Positions 26,701 to 40,226 of a DNA stretch of 64,000 bases are shown piece after piece. Positions within the stretch are counted from its first letter, which is position 1. Every line of letters starts with the position of its first letter. The notes below the pieces were generated by a model. That model did no database searches. It saw only the letters and a list, made by a program, of their open reading frames with translations, and had not been told where the DNA came from. This DNA is from Drosophila pseudoobscura (taxonomy: Eukaryota > Arthropoda > Insecta > Diptera > Drosophilidae), in assembly GCF_009870125.1 (NCBI RefSeq), contig NC_046679.1, positions 8,928,001 through 8,992,000 on the forward strand, given 5' to 3'. Both the position numbers and the translations under genes were made by a program.

Positions 26701-27231
26701 TTCCAATTTGAATTGAGACTGGAACGAATGCAGTGAATGCGGTTTCCACACAGACACTACACACACACACGTACACGTCGCACATGGTGCAAAAACAAAA
26801 TGCTAATGCAACTGTTGCAGTTGTATGTGTGCATGTGTGCTGTAGCTGTTTGCGGTGTTCTGCCAGCGTCAGCGAATTAATCATCCAGCAACGGTTAAAG
26901 CCCAGCTGGCACACAAAGACCGAGCGAGAGGCAGAGCGGGAGAGGAGAGCATGCTTTGTACCAGGGCCAAAGCAAACGCTGACGTCACAGCGACACAGTT
27001 AACAAACGAACCAACACACACACACACACACACATACACTGCAGAGTTGCTTTGACACCATTCGCACTGTTGCGCTGCTCTTAATTAATTACAACTCTCC
27101 CGCCTCTCCACCTCTCTCTTTATATATTTAGCCAGTGCGAGAGGTGATAAGAGGGAAACTATGATTTGGGTTATCAGAGTCCCCGTTTACTGTACCTTGG
27201 GTTTGTTCAGCCACTTGCGAAATGTGTCCAT
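5742..27231 (-). CDS. Lst2: Lateral signaling target protein 2 homolog, FYVE-domain endosomal protein (about 1008 aa)
   Basis: Five coding exons, read right to left: 27231..27196, 8925..8785, 8716..7976, 7911..6824, 6762..5742. All are GT-AG and in phase. The protein begins [19 protein letters not shown]. The first half is a conserved helical region with no catalytic motif seen. Then come low-complexity stretches: an Asp/Glu-rich run (around 7470-7550), a His-rich run (around 7000-7100) and Gln runs (around 6240-6310 and 7130-7310). A C-terminal FYVE zinc finger lies at about residues 913-975, with WIPD, the basic patch [10 protein letters not shown] and RVCREC, plus the spaced Cys pairs. FYVE domains bind PI3P on early endosomes; LST-2 orthologs are negative regulators of EGFR signalling, and fly Lst2 is the CG6051 product. 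Intron 1 is 18.3 kb; the others are 59-68 bp. The length is close to the roughly 990 aa of the D. melanogaster protein. DRE-like motifs at 28058-28084 suggest a housekeeping-type promoter. Confidence 0.93.
9375..9560 (+). repeat. Relic of a dispersed Drosophila repeat (Helentron DINE-1/SGM-like)
   Basis: The stretch contains GGAAGCGTTTCCGACCCC (9421 onward), then AAGTATATATATTCC, ATCAGCATCATTAGCCGAG and a run of TCTGTC. I recognise this order from a high-copy dispersed repeat of Drosophila genomes, which I believe belongs to the DINE-1/SGM group of non-autonomous Helentrons. The ends cannot be placed by eye and no coding capacity is present. The family assignment is from memory; that it is a repeat relic is more certain than its class. 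Confidence 0.5.
10330..10354 (+). repeat. (AG)n microsatellite
   Basis: A pure AG dinucleotide run of about 12 units inside Lst2 intron 1. It is simple repeat sequence with no function seen. Confidence 0.9.
10942..10977. repeat. Perfect 13-bp inverted repeat (hairpin) in Lst2 intron 1
   Basis: AAAGAGGCTGGCT at 10942-10954 is the exact reverse complement of AGCCAGCCTCTTT at 10965-10977, with a 10-base loop. The arms are GC-rich in an AT-rich setting. It could be a foldback-element relic or an RNA structure; it is shorter than a typical miRNA precursor arm. Confidence 0.85.
11694..11718 (+). repeat. (CT)n microsatellite
   Basis: A pure CT run inside Lst2 intron 1, preceded by a CTCG-rich stretch from about 11637. 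CT/GA runs can bind GAGA factor, but nothing here shows that this one does. Confidence 0.85.
12216..12577. promoter_or_regulatory. Dense cluster of TCGA-core (DRE/BEAF-like) motifs in Lst2 intron 1
   Basis: I count fifteen TCGA cores in about 360 bp, mostly as AATCGATA, TATCGAAA or AATCGAAA; about one or two would be expected by chance. The sequence TATCGAAAGCRGGTTAATCGA occurs twice with a single difference, at about 12427 and 12507, so part of the cluster arose by internal duplication. TATCGATA is the DREF site and clustered CGATA is the BEAF-32 insulator signature, so a boundary element or alternative promoter is a reasonable inference. A degenerate satellite-like repeat would look the same. 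Confidence 0.5.
12735..12764 (+). repeat. (CAGA)n microsatellite
   Basis: An imperfect CAGA tetranucleotide run of about seven units in Lst2 intron 1. Confidence 0.85.
15780..17260. repeat. Purine-rich, degenerate repeat block in Lst2 intron 1
   Basis: The plus strand is strikingly A+G-rich for about 1.5 kb. From 15800 to 16300 two short themes recur in diverged form: AATTCTGGAGGAAATAAAT and AAGATGGAAATTTTAGGAAC. From 16900 to 17260 it becomes AG-rich without clear units. The intron is transcribed from the minus strand, so the RNA is pyrimidine-rich here. It looks like a decayed minisatellite and no gene is seen. Confidence 0.6.
22280..22480 (+). repeat. A-rich low-complexity block
   Basis: About 200 bp made almost wholly of A runs broken by TATATA, within Lst2 intron 1. 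It has no coding content and no flanking target-site duplication that I could recognise. Confidence 0.7.
27196..27231 (-). CDS. Lst2: Lst2 first coding exon (12 codons)
   Basis: On the minus strand these 36 bases read [12 protein letters not shown], followed directly by GTACAG as donor. This is exactly the N-terminus I recall for Drosophila Lst2 homologs. It joins in phase 0 to the exon ending at 8925, which begins [12 protein letters not shown] after the acceptor TTTGCAG. No better start exists next to 8925: the open frame there continues through the acceptor into an unrelated sequence. The 5' UTR precedes it, with ACAACGATGG around the start codon. Confidence 0.9.
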
Positions 27232-28252
27232 CGTTGTTGTTGTTGTGGTTGTAGGAGCGTTGCAGTGGCAGCGCCGCCACAGCTGTTGATGCTCTCAATC
27301 GCTTCCTCTTCCAATGAAGTGCGTTTTTGTTGTCCTTGCACACTTGCAAACGCACGCACCAACACTCAGCAGCGAACGAGTGTGAGCGCGACAGGAGATA
27401 TGGAGCGGGGGAACACGAAAACCAAACAAAACAAAGAAATACACACGACCAACAACAACGGAACTACTTCTACTGCCTTGGCCACACTACGTTCAATATG
27501 TTTAGCGACTGCTGCTGCCTGCTGGCACTGCTGTGGGCCTTTTGCGTCGCGATTCCACCTCTAAATGCACATTATTTCACTTAACACCTTTTATAATTTT
27601 TTTCCGAAATTCTGGGTTTGTCTAGTTGTCGACTTGTCTGGTGTTAATTTTTGACTGCCTTTTGCACTTTGCCTTTTGGATTTGACTTTTTTTTTCGATT
27701 CGTAGCAGCCACAACAACACATCACACGCGTGACTTTTTCCTGCTCGCTTATTCCTTATTCCACACCACTCCCGCACATTACACTTGCAACTGCATTTCT
27801 CCAGGCGGAAATTGCGTCGATTTTGGTTAAAAATTCTTAAATATATTTAACGAAATGTGGAGAAACTGGCTTTTCGGGAGCGAAAAAACCATTAAACTCG
27901 CGCAACACTCATCCGCCCTTGCCGTTTCCGTCGTCAGCGGCGTCGTCCGTTTAGTTTAAAGTTTTTTTTTCGAATGCGAATGCCCATGTCGAGGAACGAA
28001 ACAAAAACACAAAGTAGAATGGCTAAACATGGGCGAAGAGATAGAGCTGAAAGAGCAATCGATGGTACTATCGATGAATCGATATATTTAAAAGATGCTC
28101 AATTTTGCGTTCCACTGATTGGTATCGGTTGTTAGGCCCTAAAAATGGACAAAATCTAATTTTTCCTGAAATCCCGAATTATGGTTCCACTGGCTATGGA
28201 AAAATTGCAACAGTAATTTAATTTGTTTGTTTTTATTATATTCTATTATACT
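27232..28252 (-). promoter_or_regulatory. Lst2: Lst2 5' UTR and promoter, with the 3' flank of the upstream gene
   Basis: Between the Lst2 start codon and the stop of the DNA-binding gene at 28253. Three ATCGAT cores lie within 26 bp (28058-28063, 28070-28075, 28078-28083), one of them as TATCGATG and one as AATCGATA. This is the DRE pattern of TATA-less fly promoters, so Lst2 transcription probably starts just left of them, near 27950-28030, giving a 5' UTR of roughly 700 bp or less if part is spliced out. A minus-strand AATAAA at 28232-28237 is the likely poly(A) signal of the upstream gene. Confidence 0.55.
28232..28237 (-). terminator. Poly(A) signal of the Myb/MADF-type gene
   Basis: A minus-strand AATAAA lies 16 bp after the TAG stop codon of the DNA-binding protein gene, which implies a very short 3' UTR. 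Confidence 0.6.
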
Positions 28253-29399
28253 CTACGAGGTTTTTTTTTGATTGGCGCTGACGTAATTTTGGAGCAGATT
28301 CGTCACTTTATGACGAGCATCTCTGGCTACCGCTGGGGGCATATCATTTAAAAGAAAGTCCCAGTAGGTCAATACTTCCATATTTTTAAATGGGGGCTTT
28401 TCTTTGACTTCTGTTGCCTGTTTTACGAGATCCTGGAGGACGTTTACTATGTCACTGAAATTCGAAGTCGTACCGTGCGATGGACTTTTTTTCGGCTGTC
28501 AAAAGGGTATTGGATCAGCATTTAAGCAATCAATGATCGAAAGTGTACTTACAATTGAGCAGTTACTGAGGGACCACGAACACTCCTCCATATCATTCAT
28601 GTTGGAATTATCGGCTATTGGACTGTACTCCCAATTTTGCTCCGGTTCAGTTTTAAAGTGTTTTGAGCTCGTACTGGCGGAATTCGAAGCATCATCTTCA
28701 ACATTCTGATCCTCCGGTTGCTCATTGAGATATACAATTTCGGTATTTGGCCTTTTTTTGCTTTGGGATACTACAGGTTTGTTGCCTAGAATGGCATCCA
28801 TTTTGTCAAAGTACTCCCACTTAGAGAACCTGTTATTCCTCTTGATCTTTTCATACGTCTTCTTCAAGTTCCTAAACTTCCTGTCAAGTTGCTCGGGGGT
28901 GAGGTCGTAGTATCCATGCTCTGCCATTTCTAGCACAATGCTCTGCCACACTTCCCTTTTTTTTTTCATCGGATTCTTAAAATTTTGTATCCTATCCAAA
29001 AGCATTCGGAGTAGTAGCTGTGTGGTATTCGAGTTCCACATTCTCTCGTCATCTGCAAAAGGGATTATTAAATGATTAGACCACCAAATACCACAATACC
29101 AAGATTTTGCATGTGGGACTAAAAACCTATTCTATTGCGGTGTTTTTCAAAGACTTGGGACCGCGACCCGCTGCCTACTCGGCCTACTTTTGCATTAAAT
29201 AATAGTCTTTGGCAAAAGTCATACAAGCGTATGATTCAAAACGGAATGTATGCCTTGCCATATATTCTTCGAGACTGGCAGAGCCGTTTTTAGAGGCCAA
29301 TAAAGGCGGGTCCAGCGAAAATTTAAATGAAATTTTTTTCTGATGCACTATCTTGGTACAAAATTACATACTTGACTGCACACAATTACTTTGCTCCAT
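28253..29399 (-). CDS. Myb/MADF-type DNA-binding protein with C-terminal BESS-like motif (about 256 aa)
   Basis: Three exons, read right to left: 29399..29372, 29052..28553, 28495..28253, all GT-AG and in phase. The product is about 256 aa. An N-terminal Myb/SANT-like (MADF or trihelix) domain at about residues 14-95 shows the spaced aromatic residues WNSNTTQLLL, VWQSIVLEM, LDRKFRNLKKTYEKIK and KWEYFDKM. A low-complexity acidic/serine linker follows. The C-terminus FLLNDMPPAVARDARHKV resembles the BESS interaction motif that accompanies MADF domains in fly transcription factors. A sequence-specific DNA-binding role in the nucleus is inferred. The last intron (28496..28552, GTAAGT/ACAG) is clear; the 28-bp first exon is less certain. 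If it is wrong, translation would start at ATG 29041. I do not recognise the gene name. Confidence 0.75.
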
Positions 29400-29444
29400 T
29401 AAAAAAAAAAAACCCAGCATGAAAACAAACAATTACCAGACTGT

Positions 29445-29461
29445 CAGCTGTTATATCGATA
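29445..29461 (-). promoter_or_regulatory. DRE and E-box upstream of the Myb/MADF-type gene
   Basis: TATCGATA, a perfect DREF element, is at 29454-29461, and CAGCTG is at 29445-29450, about 50 bp upstream of the proposed start codon at 29399. Both are standard motifs of TATA-less Drosophila promoters. Their place supports a transcription start near 29440-29400 and hence the small first exon. Confidence 0.6.
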
Positions 29462-29913
29462 TCGAAAACATTCCAGCGCTTGGTATTTTAGTACCAACCA
29501 ATCATTATTCTAATTCCGATTACACCTTTTTGATGAACGGAACTGATACGTTCACAAATTTCAGGTATCATAATCAGTGATCATATAATTTTTGTGATCA
29601 ATGCTCAGAGAGCATGTTATGCGTTTATCAGAGGAAACCGTTTCTATTGCTACCCTGCAGAATTTTTATTTCGACATATTTCTCTCATAAATCAAGTAAT
29701 TTTCGTTGGTTCACAAACATAAATAACTAGTTCAGAATGAGCCAAGGGGCTCATCTCTATGAAATAAATATGATCTAATGTGGCTGCATTTCCATATCAA
29801 CTTCGATAGATACATTTTTGTAGACCTTCTTTGTTTAAACCTTATTTGAGCCACCTGATTAGCCACCAATCCTGATTGAATCAAGGGGCTTAAGTGGGCT
29901 AAGTTCGTTTTTC

Positions 29914-29967
29914 ATCGGTATATTTACGGTATATTTTGAAAATGAGCCGGTTTGCTTCGGTATATTT
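29914..29967 (+). promoter_or_regulatory. Men-b: Men-b promoter: three copies of Ohler motif 6
   Basis: CGGTATATTT occurs three times, at 29916-29925, 29927-29936 and 29958-29967. The last copy is preceded by TT and so fits the core-promoter motif KTYRGTATWTTT exactly. The motif sits about 290-340 bp upstream of the Men-b start codon, so transcription probably begins near 29970-30060. The region 29400-30252 is shared with the divergent DNA-binding protein gene. Confidence 0.55.
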
Positions 29968-30252
29968 TAAGGTTCCGGCTCCGATTTATTGATATATCGT
30001 AAACTTGAGCTTTTTTTAGTTATTCAAAATCGGCATCGCGCTAGTGGTGGTTGTTGTGCCGCGCGTTCTCTAAGCAATTCCTTTCCTGGAAATTTAAGGG
30101 TGGTCGTTATTTCTATTCGTTCCGCACGACACACGAAAATAAAGTTAACTAAAAGTATTAAAAGTGTAGCAGTTTGAATTAGTGTCAATCTATTAAAAGC
30201 AATAAATTTTTCTAAAAGTTAACATCGAAAAAAGCAATTCGAGGAAGAAAAA

Positions 30253-34909
<4,657 letters not shown>

Positions 34910-36416
34910 TTTTGATTTCTCTCTTTCATTCTGTTCCAGGCGAAGAAAGCCCGCTCATTGCCGCCATCAAATAAGCAAGCGTTCAAGTTCAAGCGTGTTG
35001 GCACTACCTACTCTATGTTTTTGCATCTCCTAATCCACTTCTACTACTACTACTCGTACTTCCAAGCGTTCGTTCACCATCCAGCACCAAATCAAACCAA
35101 ACCAGACCCAACCAATCAAGCAATCAACCAATCTACTAACCAAAAGCTACTACATCTAGAACACACAACAAATTTCAACTGCTATTCTATATACATATAT
35201 GTTCTGCGATTGATTCGTTTGCCTCCGTTTGCCAACCAACAAGCCACCGCTATGGTTCTACAGTTCTATCACTACGGCTGCTCCACATTTGGTGACCCCC
35301 GCCCGAAGAGAGCACTCTTTGTTAATAATATCGCACCTGCTAGAACGAAAGACAGCGTTGAGTCATATTACAAGTAGAGATTCGAGCGACGGTCGCAACG
35401 GAATAATCGTTATATGTGTTTTTCAATATGTTTCTTATATAAAATAGTATTATATATGTATGTTATGATATATGTCTTTAGTTTTGTATAAATTACAATG
35501 TTTATTGTTTTGTGATCGATAACAATGACTGCGACGATGACGATGACTATTACGTTGACGATGACTCTGAAAAATGCAATTACGCAGTATTCCTATTCTA
35601 TTAATTCTACTACTAAATGTATTTGCTATGTGCTATGCTTTTGATTTGCTAATCCTAACCGCAATACTCTTTCTCTCTCTCGGCTTACGCTTGCCCTTTG
35701 AATGTCCCGCTCTCCCTCTTTCTCTTGCTGATCTGTTACTAACTCTGAAGGCGGCATCAAGCGAACAGCTACTTATATATATATATATCAAATATTTATA
35801 TCAAAACCACTGCTTACTCATAACAATCTCACCCACAACTAATAACTGAGAGATTCGACAATTGTTTGATTGATCTATTGCTATGTTTCCCTTTCGTTGC
35901 CATACAGAAAGCGAAGAGATTCTATAAATTATACAACCAAACCCCCAAGCAAGCAATCAACCAACCAACCCACTACCAACACGACCGCCTAGAACAATTG
36001 GCCAAACAGACAGCAAGCTAAACAGCTCCGAGAACTGGTGAGAGCACAAGCCCCCTAAAAAAGACCCCAAAAAGTAAAGCAACTAATTTGCAGCCTTTAA
36101 TATCCGTTTAGAACACCCAACTAAGTTATAGAGACTATGATTCGTGTTTTGTTTAGTTGTCCCACGTGTATCCTGTGTGGGATATCCGTGCGGGCATACA
36201 TATATCGAGTATGTTTGTTGTTGAGCCATGTCTGATATTTATTAACGCAGTTAAGCAGCTTTTGTTATAATTTATTGTTACACAAGGTCAGCCTAAATGT
36301 ACTACTACTCGTACTATCAAAGATATAATATAAAGAAACCCCCATCCCCCTATCGATCGGACCGATTCAGCCACTGTACAATTGACTAGATTTGATGATG
36401 TGCTATAAACAATAAA
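34910..36416 (+). other. Men-b: Men-b 3' UTR
   Basis: The stretch runs from the Men-b stop codon to AATAAA at 36411-36416, the last strong signal before the intergenic gap. It is rich in CAAACC-type and TATATA-type low-complexity sequence. Two polypyrimidine-CAG sites (ending at 34939 and about 35908) look like splice acceptors and might give alternative 3' ends. No independent gene is seen. Confidence 0.5.
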
Positions 36417-36835
36417 AATTAAACAACAGAAATTGACTATGGATATTTTAATATTGAGCTGAGAGTCGAGCTCAAATGTGGCTTAAGTTTACTCTTCGAT
36501 TTGCAGGAATATATTTTGTATATGCCCTTTTCTCTAGTAGGAATCCTTCAGTTAATGAACCATTTCTCTATAATCTTGAGTGAAATGGAATACTCTCGAC
36601 GTTGGAGCTTTGATCGGGCAGCTTTCAGAGCGGAGAACCAATGTGTCGACAATACAAGTTCTGAGCCAAAAGCTTAGTTTTATAAAGTCGCTTTGTTTTC
36701 CATATATTCTTATATTTATTCTTGACCACAAAGAGAGCAAATCTCGTGCTAACAATGGAGATCTCCTAATGATCGGAGAGATGTCCACGCTTATAGATCT
36801 GGTTCTCTCTCAGAGGTTGCTATTCGGAGTGTATT

Positions 36836-36963
36836 TCTGAGACATAAACCTGAGCTCTGAGTAGATCTCTGCGACATAAAACCTGAGCTCTGAGTGGATC
36901 CCTGAGCCATAAAACATGAGGTGTGAGTTGATTTCTCAGGCATAAAACTTGAGCTCTGAGATC
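36836..36963 (+). repeat. 33-bp tandem repeat upstream of Grass (nearly four copies)
   Basis: Units built on CATAAAACCTGAGCTCTGAG start at 36843, 36875, 36908 and 36941, giving spacings of 32, 33 and 33 bp with a few differences between copies. The array ends about 95 bp before the Grass start codon, so it lies in the promoter or 5' UTR. Each copy carries a CATAAA(A) that could serve as a weak TATA-like element. Confidence 0.85.
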
Positions 36964-37056
36964 AGCAGCTGCCAGTCGAGATTTGAGCGTCAGATTGAGA
37001 AGTTTTCAGCTTTGGACTACTACAGGTTTCGGCTACGTTTCGATCAGTTCTCTGAA

Positions 37057-38497
37057 ATGATAAGCAGATGCTTTGTCGTTGTCTATGGCATTGCCCTCGT
37101 GTTCGGTGTGCAGGCCGCTGGAGCAGGTTCGAGGAATGAATTTTCAAGCCTATTGCCTTTAGCTAACATTGAAACACAATCTACAGACTATGCCGATGAC
37201 TGCACTACACCCAATGGGGAGTCGGGTCAGTGCATGCCCTTCTCCTCCTGCAGGGACATTGAGGAACGGCTGACGGAGAGCCAGACGTCGGGCCAGAGTG
37301 TGCCAGCCGATTATGCCAGTTATCTACAGAAGGCATCCTGCGGGGAAATAAATAGTGTGGTAAGACATCGCACAGCAAAGATCTGATGCAAGACCTTATC
37401 CGATCCGATCCTGTCTGATTTTTCAGCGCCACTTTTGCTGTCCTGCTGCCCAGATCCAGCACAACTCCAAGGTGATGGCTCTGTTTAAGAACGAGACCTT
37501 CGACTGTGGCAACTTTCTGAGCCAGCGCGTGGCCAATGGCTACGAGGTGAAGCTGTCGTCCAGGCCCTGGATGGCCCTGCTGCGCTACCAGCAATTCGGG
37601 GAGCCGCGTTTCCTCTGCGGCGGTGCCCTCATCTCAGAGCGTAGGACCCCCAAAGAGATCACTTTTTATCACCTGAAATTCATGATTCAATTTCTTTATA
37701 GGCTATATACTGACTGCTGCTCATTGTGTGCATGGACTACAGGATGATCTGTAAGACAAAAATATGAATATCTATGGTTGTCCCTATTTGATGAGTTACC
37801 TTTCTCTGCTCTAGCGATGAGATACGGCTGGGAGAGCATCGCATTTCAACGGAGGAGGACTGCAGACAGCAGGGACGCAAGAAGAAGTGTGCGCCGCCTG
37901 TTGTGGATGTGGGAATTGAGAAGTACATTATCCACGAGCACTACGATGCCCGCCAGATCATGAACGACATTGCCCTGCTGCGATTGAAGAGAAACGTTCC
38001 TTTCCAGAGTAAGTCCTCAATCGATCAACCACCCACCCATCCTTGGCTTAAACATCTCTCTTCGTTTCCCAGAGCACATCAAACCGATCTGCCTGCCGAT
38101 TACAGATGAACTGAAACGGCAGGCGGAGCAGATCAACACCTACTTTGTGACCGGTTGGGGCACCACGGAGAATGGCTCCTCCTCCGATGTCCTGCTCCAG
38201 GCGAATGTGCCCCTCCAGCCACGTTCGGCCTGCTCCCAGGCCTACCGTCGTTCGGTGCCCCTAACGCAGCTGTGCGTCGGCGGCGGTGATCTCCAGGACT
38301 CGTGCAAGGGCGACTCTGGTGGCCCCCTGCAGGCGCCCTCCCGCTATCTGGGCGAGTTTGCCCCTCGCATGGTGGAGTTTGGTATCGTCAGCCAGGGTGT
38401 CGTCTCCTGCGGCCAAGTGAGTCTTCCCGGCCTCTACACGAATGTCGGCGAGTATGTCCAATGGATAACAGATACCATGGCAAGCCACGGTCTGTAA
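37057..38497 (+). CDS. Grass: Grass, clip-domain trypsin-like serine protease of the Toll pathway (374 aa)
   Basis: Exons 37057..37126, 37187..37359, 37427..37640, 37702..37750, 37815..38008, 38073..38497, all GT-AG and in phase. Grass is a secreted protease of the haemolymph cascade that relays microbial recognition towards Spaetzle and Toll. The start MISRCFVVVYGIALVFGVQA is a signal peptide. A clip domain (CTTPNGESGQC to the CC pair) follows, then a linker. The catalytic chain begins after SQR at VANG. Triad residues are His in LTAAHC, Asp in NDIALL and Ser in GDSGGP; Asp lies six residues before the Ser, giving trypsin specificity. The basic loop CRQQGRKKKC is typical of cascade clip proteases. 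Length matches the 377 aa of D. melanogaster Grass (CG5896). The first intron (37127..37186) is exactly 60 bp with a CTAAC branch site and no stop. Confidence 0.95.
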
Positions 38498-40226
38498 GAG
38501 AATCGATGCACGGCAATAGAGAGAATGATCTACACCCAATATTATTGTGTATTTAAGTAATTAGGAAACCCAAATATAATTATATTATATTCATATTTGT
38601 AAACTTATTCACAAGTTTGTGGTTTTAATGGGGGATTGTGGAGTTGGGATGTGGTTTTTAATTAAATTTAAACCATAAACCATCTATATGTACCTATAAA
38701 TCCAGATTTGGGAGAGCTATTTTATGCATAATGAACAAAAATGAGTGCAAACTGTCAAAACCTTTGATTTCATGATTGCTCGCCTTGTTTCCGAGTATTT
38801 TATATTTAGAGATACGTTTTTCTAAGAAAAACAATTCAATGAGTGCCTCATATTATAACAGGAATTTTTTGAGCAGAGCAATCTTTATCTCTAGTTCCCA
38901 TTCGTATCTTTAATATAAAGATAAACATTTGTAACGTGTCTTTTCTAGTGAATCATTAATATATATTTTATCATTATTCCATGGTTATCGCTTAGTTACT
39001 AACAAAGATTATTGCATATCCGGTTAATAATTTCTCATTATCTATGAATATTGATATATCAGTATTATAAGGCAACGAGGCGTATAGTATAGTATAGTTA
39101 GTATAGTACTTATGCTGATGGTAAAGTGCTGTTCATTAAATCCGAGATTGTGTAACTTCAATAATGGCCAGACACCGCCTATTAACGGGGATATACACAA
39201 TCTAATTATGTACTGTACGATTAGATTATATATTTACTGATTGAACCCTTACTTACCGTGGGGCATTCCGACCTATCCTAATGGGAGCGTCCCAGCCCAA
39301 CCCAACACGGCCTGACAGCTGACAATAGTAGAAGGATTGTTTTATTGGCAAACCACAACGTTTGGGGGATTTTTTGTGTGTTCCACGCATTTGCGAATTA
39401 AGCGTTTGATATTCCATAGCCTCTTGGGGTTTTCAGATCTGGAAATTCCATGTTACACATACGAGTACGAGCATCCAAAAGAACGAGTTTTGAAGGCAGC
39501 ACACACAGACAACCCGAGTACCTGGCTGTCTGTGTGTCCGTCCTCCCATGGGGCGTGTGAGTGGGAAGCTAGCGATAGAAATTACATTTAGAAAACGTTT
39601 CAATTCAACGTCGGGAAAAAAGTACCGATTATAATGGGTGTTTCGCCCATTTGTTCGATACAACTACGACTACGGCTTCGGTTCTCTCGCGACGCGTGCC
39701 AGTGAGAGAGAGAGAGACATAGAGAAAACTTTCGAGAATAGTTCAAGTGCTATGGAGAGTGATCGGTGATCGATGGGGGGTTTCCTGGAATTTAATCGCT
39801 TTTCCCACGGTGGTAGCGATGGCCGAGTCGAGGCACTATCTCAAGTGTGGAAGCTAATCTGGGCCCAGATCTGGGGCGTTAACACAGGCAGAGGCACTCA
39901 GCCACTGTAAGCCGTAAACCTGTTGGCTATACGATCTGGGGATTGCGCGGGGCAATTATGCATTCTGGATTGGCGCTTCCCCCGAGCACACGGTCCAGAC
40001 AATCTCCGAGCGATGAGAGCGATACAAAAGCTCGGCTCACGACGATCTGCGGCTCATTCCACATTGATCGGCTGAGCGCGCATGTTGGACATTATTATCC
40101 ACCAGTAGTCTCGTATCCATTATAAATATATATCCGACTTGAGACTGGTTTCTGTTCTCCAACTAAGCGGCAGCAGATAGACCGACTGACCCCATAGCAA
40201 ATCTCACTCACAGATATCGGAACAGG
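38498..40226 (+). other. Intergenic region between the two proteases, with a TATA promoter
   Basis: AT-rich sequence with no coding gene seen. An ATTAAA at 38661-38666 could end the Grass transcript. A TATAGTATAG-type run lies near 39083-39112. TATAAATA at 40121-40128 is a good TATA box about 100 bp upstream of the next start codon, so that gene probably starts transcription near 40150-40160. This fits an inducible, tissue-restricted secreted protease. Confidence 0.6.

Larger units (their letters stand above)
8926..27195 (-). other. Lst2: Lst2 intron 1 (18.3 kb) with repeats and no protein-coding gene seen
   Basis: The interval between the first and second coding exons of Lst2. I read both strands and found no open frame with recognisable domains and no convincing splice-linked exon set. 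It contains microsatellites, a dispersed-repeat relic near 9375-9560, a hairpin at 10942-10977, a TCGA-core cluster at 12216-12577, a purine-rich degenerate repeat block (15780-17260) and an A-rich block (22280-22480). Introns of this size in flies often carry enhancers, alternative 5' exons or small RNA genes; none can be assigned from the sequence alone. Confidence 0.75.
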
